52,682 nt of DNA. Origin: an uncultured Bacilli bacterium (GTDB lineage: Bacteria > Bacillota_I > Bacilli_A > RF39 > UBA660). The stretch covers positions 1 through 52,682 of the forward strand of contig CALVSQ010000004.1 in the NCBI GenBank assembly GCA_944359085.1, read 5' to 3'. The notes under the pieces were generated by a model. The model was given only the letters and a program-made list of their open reading frames with translations. It did not search any database and was not told the origin of the DNA. Below are positions 1 to 8,999 of this stretch, one piece after another. Each line of letters starts with the position of its first letter. Position 1 is the first letter of the stretch. A program made the position numbers and the translations under genes.

Positions 1-2349
1 ACTTTACAAGATATTATAATTAGATATAAAAGAATGCAAGGTTATGATGCTTTATGGTTACCTGGTATGGATCATGCTGGTATTGCTACTCAAGCAAAAG
101 TAGATAATAAATTAAAAGAAATGGGTATTAATCCAAGAAGTTTAGATAGAAAAGAATGGCTTAAATATGCTTGGGAATGGAAAGAAGAATATGCAGATAA
201 TATTCATAAACAATGGGCTAAATTAGGTTTATCATTGGATTATAATAAAGAAAGATTTACTTTGGATGAAGGATTATCTCATGCGGTAAAAAAAGTATTT
301 ATTGATTTATACAATGAAGGATTAATTTATAGAGGAGAAAGAATTATAAATTGGGATCCTAAAGCAATGACGGCTTTATCTAATGAGGAAGTTATTTATA
401 AGGAAGTAGAAGGTGCATTTTATCATATTAAATATTTTATTGAAAATAGTGATGAATATTTAGAAGTTGCTACAACAAGACCAGAAACTTTATTTGGTGA
501 TACAGCTGTTGCAGTTAATCCTAATGATGAAAGATATAAAAAATATATTGGTAAAAATGTAGTACTTCCTATAGTTAACAAATTAATTCCTATTGTAGCT
601 GATGAACATGCTGATCCTGAATTCGGAACTGGTGTTGTTAAAATAACTCCTGCTCATGATCCTAATGATTTTGAAGTTGGCAATAGACATAATTTAGAAA
701 GAATTGTTGTTATGAACAAAGATGCAACAATGAATGAAAATGCTATTGGATATACAGGTTTAGATAGATTTGAATGCCGAAATAAATTAGTAGAAGATTT
801 AAAAGAAAAAAATTTATTAATTAAAATAGAAAAGATGAAACACTCAGTTGGACATTCTGAAAGAACTGATGTTATGGTAGAACCTTATTTATCAAAACAA
901 TGGTTTGTTAAGATGCGTCCTTTAGCAGATAGAGTATTAGAAAATCAAAAAAACAAAGATACTAAAGTAAATTTTGTACCTGCTAGATTTGAAAAAATTA
1001 TGAATCATTGGATGGAAATAACTTACGATTGGTGTATTTCAAGACAATTATGGTGGGGACATCAAATACCAGCTTATTATAAAGGTGATGAAGTATATGT
1101 AGGATATGTTGCTCCTAGTGAAGAATGGGTACAAGATTCTGATGTGTTAGATACTTGGTTTTCATCAGCTTTGTGGCCTTTTAGTACATTGGGGTGGCCA
1201 GATACAGATATATCAAGATATTACCCTAATAACTGCTTAGTAACAGGATATGATATCATTCCGTTTTGGGTTAATAGAATGACTTTTCAAGGATTACATT
1301 TTACTAATAATAGACCATTTAAAGATTGTTTGATTCATGGTTTAATTAGAGATAAACAAGGTAGAAAAATGAGTAAGTCTTTAGGCAATGGTGTTGATCC
1401 TATGGATGTTATTGCAGAATATGGATGTGATTCATTAAGATTTTATTTATCAACATCTACAGCTAATGGGACTGATTTAAGATACGATGAAGAAAAAGTT
1501 AGATCAACTTGGAATTTTATTAATAAATTATGGAATGCATCTCGTTTTGTTTTAATGAATATTGAAGATTTTAACTATAGTCTAGGAAATTTATCAGTAA
1601 GCGATAAATGGATATTAAATAAAATGAATAATTTAATTAATAAAGTAACAAAATATATGGATAAGTATGAATTTAATACTGTTGGATCATTATTATATAG
1701 TTTTGTTTGGGATGATTTTTGTGATTGGTATATTGAATTATCAAAAGCTTCTATGAATGATACAACAAAAACAGTATTATTAATAGTTTTAACTAATATA
1801 TTAAAATTATTACATCCATTTATGCCTTTTGTGACAGAAGAAATATATTTGAAATTACCAATTCATGATGAATCAATTATGATAAGTGAATATCCAAAAT
1901 ATGATAAAAAATTTAAATTTGATAGTAATTTAGATTTATTAATTGAATTAATTAAAAAAATAAGAAAAGTTAAATTAGATAATAATTTGGGTAAAGATTA
2001 TTTAATTGTAAGTAATAATGAAATTATATTAGAAAATAAAAATTTATTAAGTAAAATACTTAAAAACGAAAACATTTTAACTAATTATAATGGTAATTAT
2101 AATAAAATAGATATTAATTTTGATAATGATATTGTTTCTATTTATTATGATGGAAGTTTAACTGAAGAAGAAAAAAAATTATTAATAAAAGAAAAAGATA
2201 GATTAATTAACTCTATTGAAAGAAGAAAAAAATTATTATCTAATCAAGGATATATTAATAAAGCACCTAAACAAATAGTTGAAAATGAAAAAAATAGTTT
2301 ACTTAAAGATGAAAAGGATTTGGAATTGATAATTGAAAAATTAAAATAG
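1..2349 (+). CDS. valS: Valine-tRNA ligase, 5' truncated by window edge
   Basis: Class I aminoacyl-tRNA synthetase that charges tRNA-Val, with an editing domain that removes mischarged Thr. The reading frame is open from base 1 ([20 protein letters not shown]), so the start lies upstream and about 65 N-terminal residues, including the HIGH-type motif, are missing. Visible are [10 protein letters not shown], the editing-domain motifs [13 protein letters not shown] and PAHDPNDF, the KMSKS loop at 1366-1380, a DALR-type anticodon-binding domain, and the C-terminal charged coiled coil typical of ValRS (about residues 700-780). The ATG at 34 is an internal Met, not the start. No U-tract terminator follows; a hairpin lies between this gene and the downstream pilin gene. 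Confidence 0.97.
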   Translation, partial: TLQDIIIRYKRMQGYDALWLPGMDHAGIATQAKVDNKLKEMGINPRSLDRKEWLKYAWEWKEEYADNIHKQWAKLGLSLDYNKERFTLDEGLSHAVKKVFIDLYNEGLIYRGERIINWDPKAMTALSNEEVIYKEVEGAFYHIKYFIENSDEYLEVATTRPETLFGDTAVAVNPNDERYKKYIGKNVVLPIVNKLIPIVADEHADPEFGTGVVKITPAHDPNDFEVGNRHNLERIVVMNKDATMNENAIGYTGLDRFECRNKLVEDLKEKNLLIKIEKMKHSVGHSERTDVMVEPYLSKQWFVKMRPLADRVLENQKNKDTKVNFVPARFEKIMNHWMEITYDWCISRQLWWGHQIPAYYKGDEVYVGYVAPSEEWVQDSDVLDTWFSSALWPFSTLGWPDTDISRYYPNNCLVTGYDIIPFWVNRMTFQGLHFTNNRPFKDCLIHGLIRDKQGRKMSKSLGNGVDPMDVIAEYGCDSLRFYLSTSTANGTDLRYDEEKVRSTWNFINKLWNASRFVLMNIEDFNYSLGNLSVSDKWILNKMNNLINKVTKYMDKYEFNTVGSLLYSFVWDDFCDWYIELSKASMNDTTKTVLLIVLTNILKLLHPFMPFVTEEIYLKLPIHDESIMISEYPKYDKKFKFDSNLDLLIELIKKIRKVKLDNNLGKDYLIVSNNEIILENKNLLSKILKNENILTNYNGNYNKIDINFDNDIVSIYYDGSLTEEEKKLLIKEKDRLINSIERRKKLLSNQGYINKAPKQIVENEKNSLLKDEKDLELIIEKLK

Positions 2350-2357
2350 TTCACATA

Positions 2358-2390
2358 TTTTACCTAATTTTGCTCAAAATATAGGTAAAA
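2358..2390 (+). promoter_or_regulatory. Hairpin directly upstream of a pilin ribosome site
   Basis: TTTTACCTA-ATTTT (2358-2371) pairs with AAAAT-(A)-TAGGTAAAA (2376-2390), giving a 14-bp stem with one bulged A and a GCTC loop. It is followed at once by the ribosome site GGTGGTGA (2391-2398) and not by a T-tract, so it looks more like an mRNA 5' stabiliser or processing site than a terminator. No clear promoter is seen between valS and the pilin gene. Confidence 0.5.
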
Positions 2391-2403
2391 GGTGGTGAAA
2401 TAG

Positions 2404-2793
2404 ATGAAAAAAGGTTTTACATTAATTGAGTTGTTAGCCGTAATTATTATTTTAGCAATCGTAGCTTTAATTGCAACTCCAATTATATTAGATGTTGTAG
2501 AAGATGCACGAAAAAGTGCTGCTGCATCTGAAGCTAATATGATTGTAAGTGGTATTAATACCTTTTGTGCTACTGCTGAAATGAAAGCTCAAATCGACAG
2601 TGAATATACTGATATATGTGCTGATGGTGTAACAACTAGTGAAGTTCCGACTATGGTAAACATGGGAAATGCTACATTGGAAGGAAATCCTACATATACA
2701 GATGGAAGAGTAACTGCAATTACTGTTATAAGTAATAATTATAAAGTTGTTATGACAGGAGGTGTATGGGCAGATCCAACAAAGTCAGAATAA
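2404..2793 (+). CDS. Small type IV pilin-like protein (prepilin-type N-terminus), copy 1
   Basis: A 129-residue precursor with a class III (prepilin) signal: MKKG cleaved before FTLIELLAVIIILAIVALIA, with Glu at position 5 of the mature protein. The hydrophobic helix serves as membrane anchor and filament core. The rest is a short head with two cysteines (CATAEMKAQ...DIC) that could form a disulfide. The ribosome site GGTGGTGA lies just upstream. It is a tandem paralogue of the next gene; the N-terminal 45 residues are nearly identical. Such proteins form pseudopili, competence or type IV filaments, but no prepilin peptidase, assembly ATPase or platform gene is in this window, so the apparatus must be elsewhere. 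Confidence 0.85.
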   Translation: MKKGFTLIELLAVIIILAIVALIATPIILDVVEDARKSAAASEANMIVSGINTFCATAEMKAQIDSEYTDICADGVTTSEVPTMVNMGNATLEGNPTYTDGRVTAITVISNNYKVVMTGGVWADPTKSE

Positions 2794-2809
2794 TATTTTG
2801 ACTTTTTTT
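2781..2809 (+). terminator. Intrinsic terminator of pilin copy 1
   Basis: AAAGTCA (2781-2787) pairs with TGACTTT (2799-2805), followed by TTTT. The left arm is inside the last codons of the pilin gene. Confidence 0.7.
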
Positions 2810-2829
2810 CATTTAATTTACACAATTAA

Positions 2830-2858
2830 TTGACTTAGAATTAAAAACAAGGTATAAT
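2830..2858 (+). promoter_or_regulatory. Sigma-A promoter of pilin copy 2
   Basis: TTGACT (2830-2835), 17-bp spacer, TATAAT (2853-2858). A near-consensus promoter that gives the second pilin its own transcription start, separate from copy 1. Confidence 0.8.
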
Positions 2859-2891
2859 GTAAATAGTTAGAAAAGTAAGGTGGTGAGATTA

Positions 2892-3299
2892 ATGAAAAAA
2901 GGTTTTACTTTAATCGAATTGTTAGCAGTTATTATCATTTTAGCAATCGTAGCATTAATAGCAACCCCTATTATTTTGGATGTTGTTGAAGATGCTAGAA
3001 AATCAGCTGCTAAATCAGAAACTAGTATGATTTTAAGTGGTATCCAAAGTTACTGTGCAACTGAAGATATGAAAGTTCAAATGGGAACTGTACAAGCTTC
3101 ATCTGCAAAATGTTCTGGAAAATCTTCAATAACAGCTGCTGATGTAGCAACAATGGTAAATTTAGGAAATGCTGAAGTTACTAATGTAACTGTGTCAGAC
3201 GGAAAATATACTTTCTCTGTACTTTCAAACGGTTACAAATATGATGTTGCAGGTAGTGTAATTCCAGAATCTGGAACTAAAACTACTACACTTCAATAG
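2892..3299 (+). CDS. Small type IV pilin-like protein (prepilin-type N-terminus), copy 2
   Basis: A 135-residue precursor starting MKKGFTLIELLAVIIILAIV, with Gly at -1 and Glu at +5 of the cleavage site. The in-frame GTG at 2880 is part of the ribosome site AAGGTGGTGA, so the ATG at 2892 is chosen. The head has two cysteines (SYCATED and AKCSG) at spacing similar to copy 1, but otherwise diverges after about residue 50. It has its own strong promoter and terminator, so the two pilins can be expressed at different levels. It is likely a pilin or pseudopilin subunit; the specific function is not resolved. Confidence 0.85.
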   Translation: MKKGFTLIELLAVIIILAIVALIATPIILDVVEDARKSAAKSETSMILSGIQSYCATEDMKVQMGTVQASSAKCSGKSSITAADVATMVNLGNAEVTNVTVSDGKYTFSVLSNGYKYDVAGSVIPESGTKTTTLQ

Positions 3300-3312
3300 T
3301 AATAATAAAATT

Positions 3313-3337
3313 GCTTCACAATTTGTGAAGCTTTTTT
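3313..3337 (+). terminator. Intrinsic terminator of pilin copy 2
   Basis: GCTTCACA (3313-3320), ATT loop, TGTGAAGC (3324-3331), then six T. A strong canonical terminator. Confidence 0.9.
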
Positions 3338-3356
3338 CATATAAAGGAGTTTGCTT

Positions 3357-5717
3357 ATGAAAAAACAATTATTATCATTTTTAATTCCTTTTTTCTGTTT
3401 GATTGTTTTATTTACAATAAATAATTTCATATTAGGAGACAATTCTATTTTATATAGTGATTCGCAATATCAATATTATCAATCGTTTGTTTATTTGAAA
3501 CAATTATTAGATAATGGTTCTTTTTATTCTTTTCAAGTTGGATTGGGTATGCCTATGATTGCAACTATTGCATATTATTTGGGACCTATATCTAATTTAT
3601 TAGTTAAATTTTTTGATAATATTGAATTATTTTTAGTCATAACTATTATAATTAAAATAAGTTTATGTGGATTAACAATGTATAATTACTTAAAATATAA
3701 TCATGATAATAAATATATAATAATTTTTTCCACTGCTTATGCTTTATCTTTTTATAGTTTAGCTAATTACTTTCAATTTATGTGGTTAGATGCGTATTTT
3801 TTAAGTCCGTTGTTATTATTAGGTATTGATAAAATAATTAAAGAAAAAAAATATTTATTATATGGAGTTACTTTATTTTTAATTATATTGTCTAATTATT
3901 ATATGGGATATATGTGTTGTTTATTTGCTTTATTATATTTTATATATAAATATTTATTAAGTAATAAAGATAAAAGAAGTATTAAAATATTTATAATAGT
4001 TTCCATATTATTTGGTTTAATGACTATGTTTATACATATACCTAATTTATTAGAATTATTTAAAATAGAAAGAGATAGTGCTAAAGATTATTTATTTAAT
4101 ACAGATATATTAGGGGTTTTATCTAAATTGTTTGTTGGTTCTAACATTGAAGGAGGTATACTTAATTATTATCATCCGTATTTATATATTGGAATTTTTA
4201 ATATAATATTATTATTATTTTATTTCATCAATAAAAAAATAGATAAGAAAGAAAAAATATTATCAGGAATATTTATTTTAATTTTAGTTTTAAATATTGT
4301 TTTTATACCTTTTGATAATTTTTGGCATGCCTTATCTTCACCAATAGGATATAATTTTAGATATATATATTTGTTTAATATTTTCATAATTAGTCTTTGT
4401 TTAAAATCATTTATTAATATAAAATATGTTAATAAAATTTGGTATTATGTAGTATTTTTAATTTTTTTGTTAATAAGTGAATTAGTAATTTTAAGAGATA
4501 TAATGAATTATATTAATATTTATATAAGTATTATGTTGTTTTTAATATATTTAATTATTTTTAAAAGTAATAATAAAGATATAGAATTATTATTTATTGT
4601 TTTAGCTATATCTGAATTGTTTTTTAATGGATATACAATATTTGAAAGGTATGAATTTTCAACAAAAACCTATTTAAATAATATTTATTTAGAAAAAGAA
4701 AATATTTTAGATGATATTAATGATAATTCCTTTTATCGTTTAGAATTTTTTAATAGGTTTGGTTTTAATGATCCGTTGACTTATGGTTATTATGGCGCTA
4801 GTGGATGGTTTTCTAGTGCGTATTTAAATAAAGATTTTTATGATAAAATAGGATATAATACAAATAATAATATGCTTGGTTATAATAATTATTTAGTATT
4901 AGATAGTTTATTTAATATTAAATATGTTGTTTCGTTAAATGAACTAAAACATTATGATTTAATTAGTACTAACAAAATATCAGCTTATTCAGAATCTTTT
5001 CATGGAATGGATTATTATGATAGCTATTTGTATAAAAATCAATACAGTTTAAGCTTAGGTTATATGGTATCTAATAAAATAAAAGAAAGTTTTGAATGTG
5101 ATAATCCTTTTGATTGTCAAAACAAAATTATTAATAATATGACAAGTACAAGTAATAATATATACGAAGAATATTTGTATGATAATAATATTAAATTAAA
5201 AAATAAGGATTTTTATTTGTTGCCAATTATAGATGATTATGATTATAGAAAAAAATATAGTATATGTTTAAATGATAAATGTTTTTATTTTGGAGATGTT
5301 AACAATAGAAGTGTATTCTTTGAAAATAATTTTGATAATATTGAAATAAAAACAGAAAATATAAATGAAATTTATTTAGCTTATTTTAATTTTGATGAAT
5401 TTATAAATAAATATAATATTTTAAAAGAAAATCAATTAAATATAACTAGTTTTAAAGAAAATCATATTAAAGGCAATATTAATGTTGATAATAATAATGT
5501 TTTATTTTTAAGTATTCCTTATGATGATGGATTTAAAATATTAGTTGATAACAAAGAAGTTGATTATTATAAAGTTATTGATAATTTTATTGGACTAGAT
5601 TTGGAAAAAGGTTATCACGATATCGAAATTATTTATGAAGTAAAGGGATTTAAATTAGGATTATTTGTAAGTTTATTATCATTAATTACATTTATACTTA
5701 TAAGAAAACACTTATAA
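3357..5717 (+). CDS. YfhO family polytopic membrane protein
   Basis: A 786-residue protein with many hydrophobic segments (first at about 5-25, then a dense block to about residue 410), followed by a long extracytoplasmic part and a final membrane helix at the C-terminus (about 765-782). Family features include the early YSDSQYQYY loop and the GYYGASGWFSSAY segment. Members are GT-C-like; B. subtilis YfhO is linked to glycosylation of lipoteichoic acid. A role in decorating a cell-surface polymer is therefore inferred. The ATG at 3357 is preferred to the upstream TTG at 3351, because AAGGAG (3344-3349) is 7 bases before it. It follows the pilin terminator closely and may rely on readthrough. 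Confidence 0.8.
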   Translation: MKKQLLSFLIPFFCLIVLFTINNFILGDNSILYSDSQYQYYQSFVYLKQLLDNGSFYSFQVGLGMPMIATIAYYLGPISNLLVKFFDNIELFLVITIIIKISLCGLTMYNYLKYNHDNKYIIIFSTAYALSFYSLANYFQFMWLDAYFLSPLLLLGIDKIIKEKKYLLYGVTLFLIILSNYYMGYMCCLFALLYFIYKYLLSNKDKRSIKIFIIVSILFGLMTMFIHIPNLLELFKIERDSAKDYLFNTDILGVLSKLFVGSNIEGGILNYYHPYLYIGIFNIILLLFYFINKKIDKKEKILSGIFILILVLNIVFIPFDNFWHALSSPIGYNFRYIYLFNIFIISLCLKSFINIKYVNKIWYYVVFLIFLLISELVILRDIMNYINIYISIMLFLIYLIIFKSNNKDIELLFIVLAISELFFNGYTIFERYEFSTKTYLNNIYLEKENILDDINDNSFYRLEFFNRFGFNDPLTYGYYGASGWFSSAYLNKDFYDKIGYNTNNNMLGYNNYLVLDSLFNIKYVVSLNELKHYDLISTNKISAYSESFHGMDYYDSYLYKNQYSLSLGYMVSNKIKESFECDNPFDCQNKIINNMTSTSNNIYEEYLYDNNIKLKNKDFYLLPIIDDYDYRKKYSICLNDKCFYFGDVNNRSVFFENNFDNIEIKTENINEIYLAYFNFDEFINKYNILKENQLNITSFKENHIKGNINVDNNNVLFLSIPYDDGFKILVDNKEVDYYKVIDNFIGLDLEKGYHDIEIIYEVKGFKLGLFVSLLSLITFILIRKHL

Positions 5718-5727
5718 GTTTTTTCTT
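5702..5727 (+). terminator. Weak hairpin at the end of the YfhO gene
   Basis: AAGAAAA-C-ACTTA pairs with TAAGT-T-TTTTCTT, overlapping the stop codon. The loop is tight and the T-tract is interrupted, so termination would be weak. Confidence 0.4.
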
Positions 5728-5754
5728 GTAAATATATATATTTTAATATATAAT
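5726..5754 (+). promoter_or_regulatory. Possible lepA promoter
   Basis: TTGTAA (5726-5731), 17-bp spacer, TATAAT (5749-5754). The start of transcription would lie at about the ribosome site GGTGATT (5761-5767), giving a very short leader. Confidence 0.4.
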
Positions 5755-5771
5755 ATTATTGGTGATTAGAC

Positions 5772-7559
5772 ATGAAACAAGAAAACATCCGAAATTTTTC
5801 TATTATTGCTCATATAGATCATGGTAAAAGTACTTTAGCTGATAGAATATTAGAAGTAACTGGTGCGATTACTGATAGAGAAAAACAAGATCAATTATTA
5901 GATAATATGGACTTAGAAAGAGAAAGAGGAATAACAATTAAGTTAAATGCGGTTCAATTAAAATATAAAGATTATGTGTTGCATTTAATTGATACACCTG
6001 GGCATGTCGATTTTAATTATGAAGTATCAAGATCATTAGCTGCATGTGAAGGAGCTATACTTGTTGTGGATGCTGCTCAAGGAATTGAGGCTCAAACATT
6101 AGCTAATCTTTATTTAGCGTTAGATTCTAATTTAACTATTATTCCAGTTATCAATAAAATAGATTTACCTAATGCTGATATAGAAAAAGTAACTAAAGAA
6201 TTAGAAGAAACATTAGGCTTTGAGAAAAATGAAATTATTTTAACTTCTGCTAAAAATGGAATTGGCATAAAAGAATTAGTTGAAGAGATAGTAAATAAAG
6301 TACCAAGCCCAAAAGGAGATATAAATAAACCATTACAAGCTTTAATATTTGATAGTTTTTATGATGCATATCGTGGTGTAGTTGTATTAATTAGAATAGT
6401 AAATGGTAAGGTTAAAGTTGGAGATAGAATAAAATTAATGGCTACTAATAAGATAGAAGAAGTAGTTGAATTAGGCGTTAATACTCCTAAAGAAGTAAAA
6501 AAAAATGAATTAGTTGCTGGTGAAGTTGGATATTTATGTGCTTCGATTAAAGATATATCTGATATAAAAGTAGGAGATACAATTACTTTAGAAAGTAATC
6601 CTGCTAGTGATATATTACCTGGTTATAAGCCGATGAAACCAATGGTATTTTCAGGAATATATCCAATTGAAACATCAAAATATCCCGATTTAAGAGAAGC
6701 ATTAGAAAAATTAAAATTAAATGATGCATCACTTGAATTTACGCCAGAAACTTCTAAAGCATTAGGCTTTGGTTTTAGATGTGGATTTTTGGGTTTATTG
6801 CATTTGGAAATAATTAAAGAAAGAATTGAAAGAGAATTTAATATTAATTTGATTGTTACTAGTCCATCAGTTATATATGAAGTAGAATTAACTGATAATA
6901 CAATTATTAATATTGATAGTCCAAGTAAAATGCCTGATAAAGTTAGAATTAAAGATATAAAAGAACCTTATATTAGAACTTCTATTTTTGTGCCTTCTAA
7001 TTATATTGGTCCTATAATGGAATTGTGTCAAGATAAAAGAGGAAATTATATATCAATGGAATATATTGATAAGACAAGAGTTAATATTCATTATGAGATA
7101 CCATTATCAGAAATAGTTTATGATTTTTTCGATAGATTAAAAAGTATTTCTAAAGGTTATGCTTCCTTTGATTATGAATTAATAGGTTATAAATCAAGCG
7201 ATTTAGTTAAAATGGATATATTATTAAATGGTGAAGTGGTTGATGCACTAAGTGTTATAGTTCACAAAGATTTTGCTTATAAACGAGGTAAAAATATTGT
7301 TGAAACACTAAGAAAAATGATTCCAAGGCAGCAATTTGAAGTTCCTGTTCAAGCAAGTATTAGTAATAAAGTAATAGCAAGAGAAACTATTAAAGCTGTA
7401 AGAAAAGATGTTTTAGCTAAGTGTTACGGTGGAGATGTTTCAAGAAAAAGAAAATTATTAGAAAAGCAAAAAGAAGGTAAAAAAAGAATGAAAATGGTAG
7501 GCAGAGTAGAAATACCTGAAGAAGCCTTCTTAGCTGTTTTAAAAGTTGATGAAGATTGA
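5772..7559 (+). CDS. lepA: Elongation factor 4 (LepA), ribosome back-translocating GTPase
   Basis: A 595-residue translational GTPase that acts on stalled or mistranslocated ribosomes. The G1 motif AHIDHGKST is at residues 13-21, followed by the RGITIK switch region, DTPGHVDF (G3) and NKIDLP (G4). Then come domain II, the EF-G-like domains III and V, and the LepA-specific C-terminal domain with [20 protein letters not shown], typical of the family. Length matches the usual 595-600. GGTGATT precedes the ATG. The -35 of the spoIIID promoter overlaps its stop codon. Confidence 0.98.
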   Translation: MKQENIRNFSIIAHIDHGKSTLADRILEVTGAITDREKQDQLLDNMDLERERGITIKLNAVQLKYKDYVLHLIDTPGHVDFNYEVSRSLAACEGAILVVDAAQGIEAQTLANLYLALDSNLTIIPVINKIDLPNADIEKVTKELEETLGFEKNEIILTSAKNGIGIKELVEEIVNKVPSPKGDINKPLQALIFDSFYDAYRGVVVLIRIVNGKVKVGDRIKLMATNKIEEVVELGVNTPKEVKKNELVAGEVGYLCASIKDISDIKVGDTITLESNPASDILPGYKPMKPMVFSGIYPIETSKYPDLREALEKLKLNDASLEFTPETSKALGFGFRCGFLGLLHLEIIKERIEREFNINLIVTSPSVIYEVELTDNTIINIDSPSKMPDKVRIKDIKEPYIRTSIFVPSNYIGPIMELCQDKRGNYISMEYIDKTRVNIHYEIPLSEIVYDFFDRLKSISKGYASFDYELIGYKSSDLVKMDILLNGEVVDALSVIVHKDFAYKRGKNIVETLRKMIPRQQFEVPVQASISNKVIARETIKAVRKDVLAKCYGGDVSRKRKLLEKQKEGKKRMKMVGRVEIPEEAFLAVLKVDED

Positions 7560-7583
7560 CAAATATAAAAATGAGTGTATAAT
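7556..7583 (+). promoter_or_regulatory. Sigma-A promoter of spoIIID
   Basis: TTGACA (7556-7561), 16-bp spacer, TATAAT (7578-7583). The -35 overlaps the lepA stop codon. This is a vegetative-type promoter and not an obvious sigma-E promoter, which is what drives spoIIID in Bacillus. Confidence 0.8.
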
Positions 7584-7607
7584 ATCGTTCTCAAGGGGGA
7601 AATAAAT

Positions 7608-7862
7608 ATGGTTAAACATATTGAAGTTTATGATCGAGCTTTAAGAGAAGCAAATTATATACTTGAAACTGGGTCAACGATTAGAAAAACTGCACAATTT
7701 TTTAAAGTAAGTAAAACTGTAGTTTATCGAGATGTGACAAAAATTTTATTAGAAAAAGATAGAGAATTATCTGAACAAGTACAAGATGTTTTAAATAAAA
7801 ATAGGTTATCAGGCCAAATTAAAGGTGGCGAAAGTACTAAACAAAAACACTTAAAAAAATAA
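7608..7862 (+). CDS. spoIIID: SpoIIID family DNA-binding regulator
   Basis: An 84-residue helix-turn-helix protein. It aligns along its length with SpoIIID: an N-terminal helix (YDRALREANYILET), STIRKTAQFFKVSKTVVYRDV as the recognition HTH, and the C-terminal basic segment IKGGESTKQKH, which matches the GGEATKLKY motif of the family. B. subtilis SpoIIID (93 residues) switches mother-cell gene expression during sporulation. The ATG at 7608 is chosen because AAGGGGG (7593-7599) precedes it and the sequence upstream is promoter and leader. It stands alone between lepA and hemW with its own promoter and terminator. Whether the organism sporulates cannot be told from the window. Confidence 0.88.
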   Translation: MVKHIEVYDRALREANYILETGSTIRKTAQFFKVSKTVVYRDVTKILLEKDRELSEQVQDVLNKNRLSGQIKGGESTKQKHLKK

Positions 7863-7871
7863 GTGCTTTTT
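7848..7871 (+). terminator. Intrinsic terminator of spoIIID
   Basis: CACTTA (7848-7853), A-rich loop, TAAGTG (7860-7865), then C and five T. It overlaps the last codons and stop of spoIIID. Confidence 0.65.
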
Positions 7872-7879
7872 GTTATAAT
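7871..7879 (+). promoter_or_regulatory. Possible extended -10 promoter of hemW
   Basis: TGT-TATAAT, with no convincing -35. It lies in the T-tract of the spoIIID terminator and 15 bases before the hemW ATG. Confidence 0.35.
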
Positions 7880-7894
7880 AAATGTGGTGATTTT

Positions 7895-8968
7895 ATGTCA
7901 ATTTATATTCATATTCCATTTTGTAGTAATATTTGTTCTTATTGTGATTTTGCTAAATTCTACTATAATTCTAATTGGGTAGATAATTACTTATCATCTT
8001 TAGAAAAAGAAATTAAATCTAATTATAAAGGAGAAATAGTTGATACAATTTATATTGGTGGCGGAACACCTACTTGTTTAGATATAAATCAATTAGAAAG
8101 ATTATTAAAAATAATTAATTTATTTAAAAAAAATGATATTGAATTTACTGTTGAAACCAATGTTGATTTATCTTTAGATAAAATTAAATTATTAAAAAAA
8201 TATGGCGTTAATAGAATAAGTATTGGTGTACAAACAGTAAATCCTAAATATTTAAAATTTTTAAATAGAAATCATACTAAAGAAGATGTTATTAAATTAG
8301 TTAATTTATTAAAAAAATATAATTTTAATATTAATGTTGATTTAATATATGCGATACCAAATCAAACATTAGAAGAATTGAAAGAAGATTTAGATTTTAT
8401 TTTAAATTTAGATGTTAATCATATATCAACTTATTCATTAATAATTGAACCTCATACAAAATTATATATTGATAAAATATCTAATATTGATGAAGATTTA
8501 GATTATCAAATGTATAAATTAATTAATAAAAAATTAAATAAATATCATCATTATGAAATAAGCAATTTTGCTAAAAAAAATTATGAATCAAAACATAATT
8601 TAGTTTATTGGAATAATTTAAATTATTATGGTTTTGGTTTAGGTGCTTCTGGTTATATAGATAATATTAGATATGATAATACAAAATCATATAATAATTA
8701 TATAAATTGCAAATATGTATCAGAAAAACATGAATTAGATTTAAATGAAACTATATCTAATGAATTTATTTTAGGCTTGAGAAAAATAGATGGAATTGAT
8801 GTTAGTGAATTTTATAAAAAATACAATATAGAAATTACAAGTATAGATATTGTAAAGAAAATGTTAAAAGAAAATAAATTGATTTTAACTGATAAATTAA
8901 AAATAAATCCTAAATATATTTATATTTGTAATACTATTTTAGTTAATTTTATTGACTTAAAAATATAA
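7895..8968 (+). CDS. hemW: Radical SAM heme chaperone HemW (HemN-like)
   Basis: A 357-residue radical SAM enzyme. The cluster motif CSNICSYCDF gives Cys10, Cys14 and Cys17. The GGGTPTCL motif follows, then the HemW-type SIGVQT and a C-terminal HemN_C-like domain ending in a winged-helix-type segment. HemW delivers heme to respiratory proteins and lacks coproporphyrinogen oxidase activity; many annotations call it HemN. The role in an organism that may lack respiration is uncertain. The start has GTGGTGATTTT upstream. It follows the spoIIID terminator and precedes thyX. Confidence 0.85.
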   Translation: MSIYIHIPFCSNICSYCDFAKFYYNSNWVDNYLSSLEKEIKSNYKGEIVDTIYIGGGTPTCLDINQLERLLKIINLFKKNDIEFTVETNVDLSLDKIKLLKKYGVNRISIGVQTVNPKYLKFLNRNHTKEDVIKLVNLLKKYNFNINVDLIYAIPNQTLEELKEDLDFILNLDVNHISTYSLIIEPHTKLYIDKISNIDEDLDYQMYKLINKKLNKYHHYEISNFAKKNYESKHNLVYWNNLNYYGFGLGASGYIDNIRYDNTKSYNNYINCKYVSEKHELDLNETISNEFILGLRKIDGIDVSEFYKKYNIEITSIDIVKKMLKENKLILTDKLKINPKYIYICNTILVNFIDLKI

Positions 8969-8980
8969 TTAATATAAAAT
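8952..8980 (+). promoter_or_regulatory. Sigma-A promoter of thyX-tmk
   Basis: TTGACT (8952-8957), 17-bp spacer, TAAAAT (8975-8980). It overlaps the end of hemW. Confidence 0.65.
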
Positions 8981-8999
8981 CAATAATAAGGGTGGTAGT

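Noticed and set aside
2358-2390. Terminator of valS
   Set aside because: The stem is good, but no T-tract follows; the ribosome site of the pilin gene comes directly after, so it is listed as a regulatory hairpin.
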